Source of the DNA: Calliopum simillimum
Lineage: Eukaryota; Arthropoda; Insecta; Diptera; Lauxaniidae
Length of the DNA: 64,000 nt
Direction: 5' to 3'
Assembly: GCA_951812925.1 (NCBI GenBank)
Contig: OX638370.1
Location: 101,818,897 to 101,882,896 of the forward strand
Shown here piece after piece: positions 34,846 to 46,189 of the stretch (position 1 is its first letter; every line of letters starts with the position of its first letter). The notes beneath the pieces are model-generated. The model ran no database searches. It was not told the origin of the DNA and worked only from the letters and a program-made list of their open reading frames with translations. Position numbers and translations under genes: made by a program.

Positions 34846-35321
34846 TTTATACCCTACACCAAGGGTATATTCACTTTGTCCTTCCGTTTGAAACGCAGAT
34901 AAGGAGGCGTGGCAGATATAGAAAAGTATTTATTTTCTTGATCAGCGTCACCTCCTGAGTTGATATAGCCATGTCCGTCTGTCTGACTGGCTGGGTGGCT
35001 GGCTGTGTGTGGAAATACATTTTTTGAGAAAACTAAGCAAGATGGTTCAATGAAATTTGATACACACCCGCCGTCGTCAGAGTTAGCTCGGGGGATTGAA
35101 AATGAGCGAAATCGGTCAATGGACACGTCTACCGCCCAAACAAAAAATATCTTCAAAATGCAACTTTTTGAGTATTTTTCACGATTATGCACCAAAATAC
35201 AAATAAATACTACGAATTGCACAGGTTTACAAAATTCTGAATCTGGGATTCGATTTTTCCAGAACGTCTGAGAAAAAATATTTCAAGATCATATGGAGGT
35301 CATGTGTAACACCCTTGCTAG
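34846..35321 (+). mobile_element. INE-1/DINE-1-like element, copy 2, lacking the 140-bp units
   Basis: It starts TTTTTATACCCTACACC, passes AGCCATGTCCGTCTGTC and a GGCT-type run, and ends in ACACCCTTGCTAG at 35321 followed by T. That end matches the CTAG terminus of the other copies. It lacks the repeated 140-bp units and the TTGGCCAGGCCAA hairpin, so it is internally deleted. Confidence 0.8.
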
Positions 35322-35636
35322 TTATTTCTTAAATAGAATTTCTAACTACTTTTCGAAAAACCAACTAAACTGAAGCGTAGAGCCAGTTTTCTTCATGCTG
35401 CTGTATACATACTTAACTCAAAATATCAAAAATTTAAGATGTCTACATATTTGTTGTTTTAACCCTACGATATGGGTACCAAACGTGGCTTATTACCGAA
35501 CAACAAACAAACAAGCTCGCCAGTACTATACCTAAAATACAACCAGTTGCACATAGAAAATGAGAACAAGCTACGCAATTGGAGAATGGATCGGTTATAC
35601 TCTCCGGAAATTATTAATCGAAGTCTACTACTAGGC

Positions 35637-35940
35637 GGTTGGGCTTTATTTCGTTTTTTTTTTTTTTTTTTTTTGAGCGTTATTTCGTTTTATTTTTAAA
35701 AATTCAATAACGCTCAAAATAAAAACGAAATAACACCCAAAAAATAAAATCGCGTGATAACGCCCAAAATAAAAACGAAATAATGCCCAAAAACAAAAAC
35801 GAAATAACGCCCAAATTATTTTCATATAAATTTGGGCGATAATATTTTTGGAAATAACGTTTTTGTTATATCATATTTTTTGGGCATTATTTCGTTTTTT
35901 TTTTTTCTGGGCGTTATTTCATTGGGAGTTTTTTCTTAAC
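35637..35940. repeat. Foldback array of a GGGCGTTATTTCG motif
   Basis: The motif GGGCGTTATTTCGTTTTT and variants occur about nine times in both orientations: forward near 35639, 35677, 35890 and 35921, and reversed near 35712, 35735, 35755, 35787 and 35811. The arms can fold on each other. No coding sequence and no clear duplication were seen. Related wording (TAACGCCAG, GGCGTTATTTCC) lies near 63560-63640. Confidence 0.55.
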
Positions 35941-36074
35941 ACCGCAAGAAATAAAAGTTATTGCAAAGGATCGTGAGAAATAGAAAAGTTTCACTTTGAC
36001 AGTATGCTCTTCCTAGGAGATTTAGGAGAATACACATTAAATAGGGTTTGAAATTTATATATATCACGAAACTA

Positions 36075-36240
36075 ACACAAAAGTTGGAAATCCTCTTAGA
36101 AACAATATCTGCTTAATATTTTTTTCGTTCAGAGAAAAATCAATGGAGCGCTTTTGATTCTGAAGGCCCGTTTTTGGCAAAAAAAAAATATTAGCAAAAA
36201 ACATGTTTTTTTTTTTTTCATTATCCAAGATTACTTCAAA
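36075..36240. repeat. Dispersed foldback repeat, copy B (partial)
   Basis: It matches copy A (about 15985-16100) and copy C (46190-47040) through CGATATCTGCTNAAT-type text, then GGAGCGCTTTTGATTCTGA and an ACATG run. Only one arm is present. Confidence 0.55.
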
Positions 36241-36535
36241 AATAAGTAAAAGTCCAAATGTATTGAAAAATATAAAATTTCTCCGCTAAAAGTTCAAAAG
36301 CATCGAAAATATCGAAAAATAACTGAGAAATTGCAAAAGTATCGATAAAATTCTAAACTCTTGATAAAAGTCCAAAATTATTGAAAGATATCGAAGTACA
36401 TCGAAGAATTGGTTAAAGTGAAAGTGTATCGAAAAACATCCCATACATCGGAAAAAGTCCAAAAGTATTGAAAAGTACTGAAGAATATCTACAACATTGG
36501 TAAAAGTCCAAAAATGTCGAAATTGAAAATATTGA
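36240..36535. repeat. Degenerate minisatellite of about 30-35 bp units
   Basis: Variants of AAAAGTCCAAAAGTATTGAA, each followed by a short ATCGAAGAAT-like piece, are repeated about eight times. The minus-strand frame over it (36286-36543) is a by-product. Confidence 0.65.
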
Positions 36536-36544
36536 GTTGGCATC

Positions 36545-38250
36545 TGTTAAACTAACTCTCATAACTTATTCCATATTCTTTCTTCAAGAATAAAAAAAGC
36601 AATAAATGAAAGAGACAAAAAGGACAACAATAACACATAACTCATGAAGCAGTAGAGACGCAAATGCGAATGATTATTTTTACGCTAACATTAAGTAATT
36701 TTTTCAACAACTTCATACTAAAAAAGATTTAATTTTTAAAAATCAAAAAAAAAAGTACGCAAGTTTCTTCCTTAGCACACGTAGAATGTTTTAAAAGAAA
36801 AATTATTAAATTTTATTTAAATTGTATAGATTTTATATAAAAAGTTTGTATAGATATTTTTAATATTAACTTTTCGATGCAATGTATTTATGTTGTTTAT
36901 TTTTCTACAGTGATTTTTGATACAACATAATCATAATAATCATTTTATATTTTTTCGCTTTTTTACACAATTTCAGTATACTTTTTTTTTAGTCAAAGTT
37001 CCAGTTTCGAATAATACCCTTTTGTTCAAAACTAAATTTCATGTAACTTTTGAAAAACCAAACTGCGTGCGATTTAATTATATTTTTTAACATTGCTGGT
37101 TTGTTCAGAAATATAATTCCTAGAAATTTATATGATGGGTTTTTTTTTATTATTATTTTTTAAATTGCTGAAATAAAACAAATAAAAAACTTTTAGAGGT
37201 CTAGAGCGTAGAAAGTTTATATTTAAAGCAACCACATAAATGTAAGTGAGTACGTACAATCTAGGATATGTAGAAATTATTTCCCTTAGTAAATTGGAGT
37301 GTAGGTTGACTACCACAAAATGCTGGTGCGCTTAAATTACTGACTCTAGACGTCGACAATAATTTGCATAATTTTATTCACTTTTTGCGTAACTTTATGA
37401 GTAAAAAGCATCAAGAGAATTTAACACAAAGTTATGATACTTTCATTTATATTACTCAAATTATGTCAGTCATCTACTTATACCACCGCTGAGTTTTCAT
37501 ACCAACATTTTTATTTATTTTTTTTTTTTTTATTTTTTTTTTTTTTTTTTGGTATTTCTATGTTTTGTATTAAAGAGTAAAGAGCAAAGTGGTTTTTAGT
37601 TAGAATATATTTGTAGTAAAATGTAAAAAGAGCTTAAATTGAGTAAATTTTTCATCAGACTATGAGCGAAAATTTTAATTTTACTCTTTAACAATTAACC
37701 AATTCCTTGTAGCATGCAAAACCAAATATGAAATTAAATTTAATTAATTAAAATCAAAATAAACTATTTTATCTTTTCCCAAAAACTTTTGTGTTTCCAC
37801 ATAAATCTCTGCTTTTGAATATAGGATTACAAACCTTACAAAAACATATGCATATTTCATGTAGGAATATAAGTTACATAAAATGTCAGTACCTGGAGGC
37901 CGATCCCTGCTCGGTAGACAATCTGATCTTAATATTTTTGCCGATGTTTTTTATGCATTCAAAATGATAAATTTACCTACAATATGTGAATACTAATAAG
38001 AAAAAAACTCGGAAAGTGTCAAATCTGTGTCGGAAACAATAAAAATATCAAAATTGATGATTTTTGGTGAAATAGAAAAACGTAAAAATAACCGATAAAG
38101 AGGAAACCTAACTAAGCAGCACCCCTGATACTAAATTTCAATAAAATTTAATATTTGGTGCTGGATAAATAAGTTATAGAACAATTATTTCAAAACGCTG
38201 TTTTCAAACCTATGACGTAGCTACATTTTCTTTTGAATGGCATTCAAATT
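36545..38250. other. AT-rich stretch without a gene
   Basis: It has long poly-T runs near 37140 and 37510-37550. Short frames have no domain. Confidence 0.55.
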
Positions 38251-38254
38251 AACC

Positions 38255-38540
38255 TTTGGAATTTTCCAATAGGACTCTTACTTTCCGAGTTATGATCTTT
38301 TGAAGGGAAGGTTTGTCAGCCCCCATACAAAGGACGAAATTGTATTAGTATCCAGAAACCGATTTATGGCCAAAAAAAAAACCCTCAGTGCAGTGTGTTA
38401 GTGTCAATAAGGGGAATGCCCTAAAATAAAAAAATGGGTACGCCACACAACCCAAATATTTCGTATGGGGGCTGAAATAATTTATCTCATAGGATCGTAG
38501 CTCGAAAAGTAAGAGTCCTATTGGAAAACCAGAAAGGATA
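38255..38540. repeat. Small foldback of about 285 bp
   Basis: TTCCAATAGGACTCTTACTT near 38267 is the inverse of AAGTAAGAGTCCTATTGGAA near 38506. Inner pairing continues through AGCCCCCATAC and its complement near 38460. It is MITE-like; the 105-codon frame at 38345-38662 is spurious. No duplication was found. Confidence 0.6.
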
Positions 38541-38699
38541 TTTTGATAAGGAAGAGTGTGGCTAAGACTGAACACAGCGTTTTCTTCAATTTCAAGCAAG
38601 GATATTTTAAAATCCTGCAGGTATAATGACAGTTCTGCTGATGAAGATGGATTCAGCATCAAAAAGAATTAAGAATTAAAAAGTTCATTCCATTTTTCT

Positions 38700-40130
38700 T
38701 TTTTTTTTTGTGCCAAAATTTTGATTTTGATAAAAAGTGGACGTGGCAATTATTAAACAAAACCTACTTTTCGTAATGCCTTAGATTCTCATGATCCAGA
38801 TCCGCATACCAAATTTCATTAAAATACCTTGTAACATTTGCGAGAAATAGCATTTAATGTGTTTTACTTGTATGGGAGGTTCCACGCGCACCGGCGATAT
38901 TTTACCGACTTTCAGGTTGTAGGTGCCTAATAGCAAGTAGACTCCCTACAGTTGAATTCAGAAAGATTGCTTTAGTAGTTTTCTTTTTTTACGTATTATA
39001 TTTTTGTGGGCGGTATCACGCCCATCAACAAATATTCCTAATACAACAACATATCACATATTAATCCTTGTTTGCAGTGGTAACATCTTCTAAATTTTCA
39101 TTGAAATTGTATGAGTCGTTTTCGAGTAATATTGAATCAAAATTTTCAATGGTTAAAAAGGGGGCGTGTCACTTATTTGATACCGCCCACTGTTCGGTTA
39201 TTACAAGGCATTGATAAGCAGTACCTACTTACCAAATTTCATTCAAATATCTTGTAACATTTGCGAGAATTAGCATTTAACATATTTTGCTTATATGGTA
39301 GGTTCCACGCGCAACAACGATATTTTCCCCACTTTCAAATCAGAGATGCTTTATAGCAATTAAGCTCTTCACAGTTAATTTCAGAATGTCTGCTTAATTA
39401 GTTTTCTTTCTATACCGTTTTATTTAGCTTTAAGCTTATAACTTACTGCGTGGGGCGTTGCCGAGAAGATTATACTAATGAAGCATGGATCGAAAAACGA
39501 TGGAAAATAACTCTCCAAGTGGTACCCACCAGAGTGTGGTTAATCCACCTGCCTCGGCAGCATGCACATCGGATTTGGAGGTGCAAGAATAATGTATAGT
39601 TAAGAATGATTCTCCTATAACTGGAACCAATATGGTATTGGCCCTATGCTCCTCCTAGGAGTTAAAGGAGAATACATACATACATACATACATTACATAT
39701 AAATCCTTGTTTGAAGAGGTAACATCTCCTAAATTTTCATTAAAATTGTAGTATTCGTTTTCGAGTAATATTGTATGAAATCAAAATTTTCAAGTGCTAA
39801 AAAATGGGCGTGGCACTTAATCGATCCCGCCCACTTTTTGTCTGTTATAAGGTATTATCAAGCCATACTCGCTTACCAAATTTCATTCAAATACCTTGTA
39901 TGGTTAGCGAGTTATAACTAAATCAAATTTAAAATATAGGGCAGTGCCACGCCCTCTGGTGAGCATTTACAAAGTTCGAACCTAGCTCATTCTTCATTGC
40001 ATGCCAATATCTAACATTATCCGAAGTTTCATTAAAATCGCTGTAGCCGTTTTCGAGAAAAAGTTTTGCCCGTTCCAAACATACATACATAGATAAGTAC
40101 ATAAGTACATAGGTACATAAGTACATATAA
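38700..40130. repeat. Loosely tandem dispersed repeats with ACATA-type tail
   Basis: Similar blocks occur at about 38700-38990, 39000-39310 and 39695-40080. Each has GGGCGTGGCAC-like text, TACCAAATTTCATT and ACCTTGTA. The last block ends TCGCTGTAGCCGTTTTCGAG and then an ACATA/GTACATA microsatellite at 40078-40130. This style is common to dispersed repeats in insects, but I do not assign a family. The block at 39465-39693 is an insertion. Confidence 0.5.
39465..39693 (+). mobile_element. Short insertion ending in the RTE 3' tail
   Basis: Comparison with the parallel repeat at about 39040 shows extra DNA here. It begins near CCGAGAAGATTATACTAA and ends CTCCTCCTAGGAGTTAAAGG followed by (CATA)n. 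The first part (39470-39590) has a reversed copy at 55744-55850. The tail is that of the RTE-like LINE. It may be a SINE that borrowed the LINE tail, or a LINE copy with a longer 3' UTR. No duplication is clear. Confidence 0.5.
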
Positions 40131-40616
40131 TTTTGTCTCGTATAAGAAGAGAAGATGTAATAAATTTACTTGGTCTTAAAGTTTTTATACTACATAGATA
40201 AATTAAATTGAACAATAAAACGTTGACTTACGAGTAAAAACGCAGAGCACCTTAGGATTGATTTCATTCCGATTCCGATCAAAATCGGTATTGAGGACAT
40301 GCCTTATTATCAGGAAATTAAGGAAACTATATCGAAATTGCTGTCTCATGAACATGTTTTACATATACACAGAGCCAAAATTACCACATAAAATAGAACA
40401 ATTAAAACAACATTTTGGAATAAAATTGGAACAATTTTCTGACACATCTTTACCCGTATTTTCGGCCTTTTTTTTCAAGAAAGTATAATGGTATAGTACG
40501 TGTATAAAGTAAAGTATAATGTATTTAAAAAAAATATTCTTCCAAAAATTTCACAACATAATATAAAATTGCATAAGTTTTCTATTTTTTAATGCATAAG
40601 TAACTAAAAATTCATT
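40131..40616. other. AT-rich spacer
   Basis: No gene or element end was found. Confidence 0.5.
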
Positions 40617-40618
40617 CA

Positions 40619-41236
40619 AAGCTTTTCTGGAAGTGTTTTGAACTCCTTCAAGTCCTATCCAGGAGGAATGATGTTACTCTAGTCTGGATACTAGAGCACG
40701 AGTGGTATGAAGGCAATGAAAGTGCAGATTGTTTGCCCAAAAGAGGCGCACACAATACTTCCATAGGCTCAAAACCGTTCTGCGAAGTAAACAACAGTTT
40801 TAAAAATAACTTTATTCAGGCATGGGAAGAGATAAACCTGTCTGACCACTGGAGAGCCCAAGAAGGCATACCGAAAGCAAAAAATTTAATCATCCCAAAA
40901 CGTGTTAAGGTAGAAGCTTTAAATCTCAGCAGAAAAGATATAAAAATATACAGTGAAATAATAACAGGTCACTAAAAACTCAATTTATTACCTAAAGAAA
41001 ATGGGTTTGTTAGACGATGTTTTCTGTAGACTCTGCTTAGAGGACTTGGAAACAGCGGAGCATGTGCTATGTGCTTTTTCCACTGCGATGAAAAGCAGAG
41101 TGTCGAGTTTTTAGATGCAAATGACATAGGTAAAATTAATCCCACAAGATTTATAGATAGTCTGGAACTGTTCTTATAGGGGAGGAGGCTGTATAAAATA
41201 TCTTTTAGGTTGCAGTACAATTCAGAGCCTTCAAAA
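40619..41236 (+). pseudogene. 3' fragment of the large RNase H-bearing LINE (copy 2)
   Basis: It aligns with 60645-61265 of the long LINE, from within RNase H to the 3' end. The site of the long copy's nonsense mutation is TGG (Trp) here, in LSDHW. A GGT CAC TAA stop at 40973 ends the first frame. Further deletions near 41085-41105 and 41150 break the zinc-finger region. It is 5'-truncated and dead. Confidence 0.85.
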
Positions 41237-43205
41237 ATTAATAGATAAAAATAGGCTTTTATATTACTTATAAATATTTGTGCATACTGTTAGGCTTAAT
41301 GAAAAGTATATGAATTTCGAAGACCTTGAAACATATAAAATTATGCTAACAAAACAAAAAACAAATTTTGAAACATTTTGAAACATTTGAAAAAAGTTGC
41401 ATACTTTAAGTGATGTAAATGTTAGAAAATCAATGACCACGTAAACACGGTATATTCACATAAATATATTCAGGCCAGTTCTAGGTCGAGAGTTTTCACT
41501 TTTATTCAAATATCGAATCCATACTTTCTCTGCGATTTTAAGTGATGTAGATAAGTGCGGGTTACACTTCTTCTGCTCTAACGAAATTTAAATTTTTCGG
41601 TTTGAAACATTGTTCTTAAAGCTTTTAAAATAACTTTGGCTCAAAAAACTGTTTAATTATTTCCAAAAACGGCTGTGATTTGCATATTTTGACTTTTGCT
41701 TACAAATCAAACTTGTTTCCAAAAATATTCAGTGGATTTTTTAATTGGACCATTTTCTATGTAATGGTATAAAAAAAAAATGGAAACTTAACCAACAATT
41801 TTTTTCGCCAAATACCTACTATGGCAGCAATGATTTGAAATTTATAATTACAAAATCATTCTAGCGGAAAATTTTAATAGCCGAGAAACCCCACCAGTTT
41901 ATTACTGTGAAATTTCTCATTCATTAGAATGATTACTATTTTTCCACCCTATGAACCAGATTTTCATAAAAAATATTTTTGTTTTGCATAACTTCAAGCT
42001 TCAAATCAAAGTTTTATTGTAAACAACTCGAATTGGTTAATCGGATTTTTTTTTTTTTTTTTTTTTTTTTTTGAGTGAAAGAGAGAAAATTCATTTTTCA
42101 CATGAAAACAGTAACTGGAATAAATTGCTGAAAAATAAAATAAAAATTCAACAACGCGTCAAAAAAATTTAATAAAAATTCAGACGTTCGCTTGAAATGA
42201 AATTTTTTTGTTGCTGTTGCTGACATTCCCACATTTTTGATGATGTTGATGTTTCAACTTAATGTATGTAAATAAATAGAGTTTTTCTTGTTGGTGAAAA
42301 TTTTTAAGTTTCCAAAATTAAATTTGTTCATTTTCTATTAAACTTCTGTTTATTTTTTTATTCAAAATGTTTATTTAAACAAAAACAACTAACAGATATG
42401 AAATCCTTCGTAGCGTTTGCTAAATTGCCATCTCAGTGTAAATGAAACCACTACAAAATGTTTATTTTTGAGGAAAAGTGCTAAAAGTTTTGCAGCAAAA
42501 AAAATAAAAAATAAAACAAAAAAAAAAAAAAGAACTTTTGAGTAGACCAGACCAAAATTGATATGGGCACGGCCACCATTGGTAACGTTACGTTTGTACA
42601 CTTATTTTTGCTCATATCTCTTCGAAAAATAATTAAAAGTCACAGTTTCTTAAATGCATATATTAAAGCTTCCTGAGACTTATACTTCATACGAAAGAAG
42701 TTTTTGTCTATCACTCCCTAAGACTTATATTTCAAAGGAAAGAAGTTTTGGTCTACAACTCGCGGCTTTGGAGTTATAAAAGAATAAGTGTGGTCTGTAG
42801 CGTTATAAAACATTGGTTTCGAAAAGAAGAACTTCACTCCCAAAACAGCTTGAGCGGAATATAATTCCCAGACGATTTATCATTATTATTTCGTTTATTA
42901 TGACAACTTTAATTTACTCGTATTTGACCTGTATTTAAGAAGACTTCTTTTTGTTTTTTTTTTTTTCTAGTCAATGCTACGGCATTTTTGTAGAGTTACA
43001 CATAAGGAAATTTTTTTAATTATTGAGAATTTTCCATTTCATTCTGAGAAAAGTAAACTCTCCAAAATGTTTATTTAAGAGAGTCCTATTTTCTTTTGTA
43101 CAACTTTCTTTTTCATTTGTTAAAGGTACACGGAGGAAACAAATAGTAAGTATTAATTGATTTCTTATAAATTTTACCAGAATTTCAAGTCAAAATACTG
43201 ACGTA
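41237..43205. other. AT-rich stretch without a gene
   Basis: Long poly-T near 42049-42073. Short frames show no domain. Confidence 0.55.
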
Positions 43206-43214
43206 AATTTTAAT

Positions 43215-43300
43215 ATATTTTCTATATCTGCCACGCCTCCTTCCCTGCGTTATTAACGGAAGGACAAAGTGAATATATCCTGTGTGTAGGGTATAAAAAA
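43215..43300 (-). mobile_element. INE-1 outer-end fragment
   Basis: About 85 bp match the outer end of INE-1 on the minus strand (CTATATCTGCCACGCCTCC, GGAAGGACAAAGTGAATAT, GTAGGGTATAAAA). The rest of the element is absent. Confidence 0.75.
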
Positions 43301-43408
43301 AGACCAAACTGACCGCACTTGTATTCGAACCGTTGTCCGTACGTGTTATAAACAGCAATATATCCTCTGCACTACTGGCTCATATGATGAAGAGGTATAA
43401 AATTTGTA

Positions 43409-44306
43409 TGGGGTAAGGTAACAGGCTGTGGGCCATCACCGGTTGTGGGCCACCCCTTGTATTTTTTAACGTCTATAATATAACACATCTGAGTATGAGG
43501 TTATGTGTACATTGACAATAGACAGCATTAGTGCAAACACTGAAGTGAAAGGACGCATCTGACCCGTAGCTACAACAAAACAAAAAAAATTCACGAAGAA
43601 ATTTTCAATAAAGTAATTTCTGAAGATTTTGCGAGTGTGATAAAGCGAAGTGAAATATTGCAAAGAGGTGAGTGTTATGCATTTTTATGCAGTATTTGCG
43701 TTAAACTTTTTCGATTTTATATCGAGTTTGCTCAACATTTTTCGCCACGAGAATTTTGCCAGTCACTTAAGGGATGGCTGCCGTTACCGGTTGTGGGCCA
43801 CCTTTTGTAATCGATTGTGGGTTGCCATAAAATAAATAAATCGACTTCTGTAAGCTGTCTTTTGGATGAACGTGGCCCCTTGCAAGCCGTTTCACCCAAA
43901 AAATCATCAAATCGCGGCCGAAAGCCAAATTGCGAATCCGATGAGGATGATTAATAATTTGAAAAAGTCACATTTTCTTGATGTTTTTTCGCCACTAGAG
44001 GCTTCATTGTTAATAAATAAATTTTAATAATACATATTTCTTTCATAATTTTGCATTTGAAGTGGATTTTTCAGGGTGGTCCACAACCGGTTATAAAATG
44101 TTGTTTGTCCAAAAACAAGCTCTTTACAAAATTTGTTAAAAAAAATTTTTTGTTGAAAAATTATAGAAAAATTGTTTTTTTTTTTTTTTTTTTGGTTACC
44201 TACTGCCTCTAGCTTTCCATTGGTATCCACAAGTCTGAAAAATGTATACTTGAATGCAAGTTACGGGTAAAAAACGAAACCTGGCCCACAACCGGTTACC
44301 TTCCCC
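43409..44306. mobile_element. TIR element with GGGGAAGG-type ends and repeated GTGGGCCA motif
   Basis: The left end TGGGGTAAGGTAAC with CTGTGGGCCA and the right end, complement of GGGGAAGGTAACCGGTTGT, are flanked by TA (43407-43408 and 44307-44308). The motif CCGGTTGTGGGCCACC recurs at about 43439 and 43788, with variants at 43810 and 44075. Near 43880-43950 the translation RGRKPNCESDEDD fits the acidic C-terminus of a pogo/jerky-type transposase. The catalytic domain is missing. Confidence 0.65.
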
Positions 44307-44308
44307 TA

Positions 44309-46189
44309 TTTGGTATTTGTCTGTCCAAACTTAAATATTTTTACAATAATTTAAAAATTTAAAGTTCAAAATGGTTTTATATTTTCATAATATTTACCTT
44401 ACTGTACACGGTGCTGAAATTAGCAGTTTATATAAAATTTAGCTGAAGTCGAAAAATTATTTTGACTGGTGCTTTTTTGACTCAAAACTAACAACTTTTT
44501 CATATAGGTCAAGGTTATCCCGGCCCAACGATTTTCTTCCATACTCCCTTTTTTTTTGCTTTAAAAAATAAAACACAAAAAAAAATCCTTAATTACCTGT
44601 TGAAAATCTTAAACTGCTCGGATAAATAAAAACACAAAAAGATATCGTAGTACTTTCAGCATTGCCACTTTTTTTCTCACCAGATACAAAAAAATTAATT
44701 CAAAATTATTTTCTTTGTTTTTGAACTTCTTTTGTGTTTAAGTTTAAATTTTTTTTTGCTTAATTACAACACTATTTAAAAATAAACACACATTTTTGGA
44801 TTATAATTATTTTTGTACACTAATTTATTTATTTATTTTTTGTTTATTATCTCACAACACCACCACCGTCGGTCTGTAAACAAATCGTTTGTTTAGATTT
44901 TAGTTTTTTTTTTTAATTTTTTCGATTACATCTCGCACTTTGCAACCGTACGCCACGAGTTAAATTAACGCACTGTTTAAAATTCCCGCATTTTTCTTCA
45001 AACTTAATCGCTGCAGATAGTGTTGCCAATTGTATGCAATTTCCGAAATTTTTCGTGCTGGAAATTCCAGCGTTGGACATGCGCCTTAATGGCAGCCAGC
45101 ACGTGCGGACACATTTGTTTTGATAAACAAAATCAGCTGTTTTGCCACACAATTACAAACACAACAAAATGAGGAATTTTTTTTCTTTTGGGAGCAGTTG
45201 TGTGGGATGCCTACTCTGTTAATGAAAATGTTTTTGGCAAATTTTCATACTTGCACGCACACAACAAACACATTTTTATCTGTGTATGTCTATGCATATT
45301 ATTGTGTTTTTGTTAGAACATTTTTTTGTGTGCTTATGTGTGTGTCGGTGGTGGTGTTAAAGTTATCGTTTGTTTACATGAGAAACTCAAGTTCATATCA
45401 ATTTAGTCTGTTTTTATTCCGTTGAGTTTTCTTTTGAATTTTGTGATTTCGTTTTTGTTCCACCCACTTTCTTTGCGGTTTTGTTATCAAATAAAAATCA
45501 CTTTTTTTTCTCAAATAAAATCTTTTCTTTGTTGCACAAGTGATACTTCGCTTCAAGTGTGTTATTTGAACAAAACAAAAGTATTTTGCGTGCATTCTCA
45601 ATTCGTTCTAAATGAATTGAATGACTTTAATTTTTAAACAAAATCATCGTATCTGTATTAAATTTGCATTTGAAAAATACAATTTTATTACTTACATATA
45701 AGCGTAAAGTAAACTCATATAGGCCAAAAAAATGTTCAGTGAAGCAACTAAAAATCAAAGTTTTTTTTTAAAAAAAATAGAGATTTTAGAAAAAAAAAAA
45801 ATTTTTTCTAAAATATTAAACAAATGAGTCTGCAGTGGAAATAAGAAAACAAATTAATTTTTCCTGTTCATCACATTCTTCTGCTATCTCTATGAAGTTT
45901 TTATTTAATTTTTCAGGTCATACTATGATTTATCGGCACCAAACAAGTCAATACCGCATAAAATTTTAAATGGAGCAAAACGAGTTTTTGCAGTTAACTC
46001 AAGACAATTCTGAAATTGTAACATTTTTCAAACCATATTTTCCGAACTAATTTGGAACCGCTGATCTCGAAATTCGTATTTATTTTATTTTGTTAGAAGC
46101 TGTTCCCGAGATAATTGGGGGTTTTTTAAGGTTAGTGCTTCACTCATAAAAGGCCTGTGCGCTTTTGTATGAATCTAAAAAAAAAACTT
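44309..46189. other. AT-rich stretch without a gene
   Basis: ACACCACCACCG near 44855 has an inverted partner near 45347, but the matching run is short. No gene was recognised; small frames have no domain. Confidence 0.5.

Larger units (their letters stand above)
34480..36032 (+). pseudogene. RTE-like LINE fragment split by two insertions
   Basis: About 34480-34740 match 28117-28360 of the larger RTE copy (CCAAGACTAAAAGCAT, AGCTGGCA, AGAGGATATCAA). The match stops near 34738, resumes with AAACGTGGCTTATTACCGAA at about 35478-35625, and the 3' end (CCTAGGAGATTTAGGAGAA) appears at 36003-36032. The gaps hold INE-1 copy 2 with flanking DNA (about 34740-35475) and the GGGCGTTATTTCG foldback (35637-35940). 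The order and orientation show one old LINE split twice. It has many stops. Confidence 0.75.

Noticed and set aside
38345..38662. 105-codon minus-strand frame
   Set aside because: It overlaps a small foldback repeat and shows no domain.
44854..45360. Possible TIR element with ACACCACCACCG ends
   Set aside because: Only about 12-15 bases pair, the sequence is simple, and no duplication was found.
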